This document shows, piece after piece, positions 63,687 to 64,000 of a stretch of DNA of 64,000 nt. Made by a program: the position numbers and the translations under genes. Under the pieces are notes generated by a model. It made no database searches. It saw only the letters and a program-made list of their open reading frames with translations, and had not been told where the DNA came from. Positions within the stretch are counted from its first letter, which is position 1; each line of letters opens with the position of its first letter. The stretch is from Lachnospiraceae bacterium (GTDB taxonomy: Bacteria > Bacillota > Clostridia > Lachnospirales > Lachnospiraceae), in contig QOUV01000007.1 of assembly GCA_003862155.1 (NCBI GenBank), forward strand, positions 1 to 64,000, written 5' to 3'.

Positions 63687-64000
63687 TCAAATAATTCCAT
63701 ACTTAGACAGATCAACTTTCCCGTCTTTCACTTCAATCCCGTCTGCTTGAAGAAGTCTTTCCTGAACACCTTCTCCAAATGCAAAATTGCCGGACAGGCC
63801 ACCTTTCGAGTTTACGACACGAAAACACGGGATGTGATCAGAATCAGGATTTCTATGAAGCGCATTTCCAACTGCTCGCGACATCCTGGGATTGCCAGCC
63901 ATCGCAGCCACCTGGGCATAGGTTGCGACATGGCCTTTAGGTATTTTTTTCACAGCCTCATAAATCCTTTTTGTCGGCGAGTCGGTAACTAAGTCATAGC
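63687..64000 (-). CDS. MGMT/alkyltransferase-like protein (partial, cut by window end)
   Basis: The reading frame matches the C-terminal domain of O6-alkylguanine-DNA alkyltransferases: RIYEAVKKIPKGHVATYAQVA, AVGNALHRNPDSDHIPCFRVV and GGLSGNFAFG. Family enzymes have PCHRV, in which His helps activate the acceptor Cys; here His is Phe (PCFRVV) though Cys is kept. The frame stays open upstream of the GTG at 63953 to the window end, and the family similarity begins before that GTG, so the true start lies at or beyond 64000. It could be a repair enzyme or an ATL-type sensor. Confidence 0.8.
   Translation of the reverse strand, partial: YDLVTDSPTKRIYEAVKKIPKGHVATYAQVAAMAGNPRMSRAVGNALHRNPDSDHIPCFRVVNSKGGLSGNFAFGEGVQERLLQADGIEVKDGKVDLSKYGII

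Overview
The window looks like chromosomal DNA of a low-to-mid GC Gram-positive anaerobe of the Clostridia, most likely Lachnospiraceae. This is inferred from gene content and gene style, not from a database match. Supporting signs are a split (two-subunit) transketolase, sortase B, Veg, long-form HPF, a DnaD/DnaC-type helicase loader pair, methionine aminopeptidase with an N-terminal SEC-C motif, lipoteichoic acid synthase, consensus SigA-type promoters and strong AGGAGG ribosome sites. Most of it is core chromosome rather than an accessory island.

Layout. 1-850: the 3' end of a 23S rRNA gene followed directly by six tRNAs (Asp, Val, Thr, Tyr, fMet, Phe) and a terminator, with no room for a 5S gene. 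0.9-14 kb: a phospholipase C-like protein, a P-loop ATPase, transketolase halves, PBP1A, glucokinase, tRNA-Pro, an SDR enzyme, signal peptidase I and a heterodimeric ABC exporter. 14-25.5 kb: a surface module with a 2830-residue Ig-like repeat protein, a class B sortase and an LRR protein ending in a PKTAD-type sorting signal. 25.5-30.5 kb: a membrane-anchored protein of unknown function and an EamA transporter, divergent from LTA synthase. 30.5-35.5 kb (minus strand): dnaD, dnaC and prs, then murC, separated by a 200-bp gap full of DnaA boxes. 35.7-43 kb: an RHH regulator, a FabG-like SDR, PlsC, HPF, an XRE regulator, Veg, an NlpC/P60 hydrolase, a membrane protein and Map. 43-53.4 kb: mfd, a LacI-type sensor diguanylate cyclase, an Rrf2 regulator, secA and a glycosyltransferase. 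53.8-58.3 kb: an alpha/beta hydrolase, a membrane MurF-like ligase, Ddl and MurI in one tight operon. 58.3-64 kb: a HAD phosphatase, a MATE remnant, a second diguanylate cyclase, a broken ABC exporter, an AAA/DUF4143 ATPase and an MGMT-like protein cut by the window end.

The main theme is the cell envelope: precursor synthesis (MurC, MurF-like, Ddl, MurI), polymerisation (PBP1A), remodelling (NlpC/P60), teichoic acid (LtaS), phospholipid (PlsC), export (SecA, LepB) and surface display (sortase, LRR and Ig-like proteins).

The most interesting non-coding signals are: (1) two paralogous about 92-nt small RNAs (36787 and 53479) with the same 5' hairpin, an identical 31-nt U- and C-rich core and different but equally good terminator hairpins; (2) two tandem pairs of DnaA boxes upstream of the helicase-loader operon; (3) several genes whose start codon lies 8-9 nt after an extended -10 box and has no Shine-Dalgarno sequence, suggesting leaderless mRNAs; (4) mosaic palindromic repeats with 14-bp terminal inverted repeats; (5) strong dyads at the mfd, tRNA-Pro and AAA-ATPase promoters.
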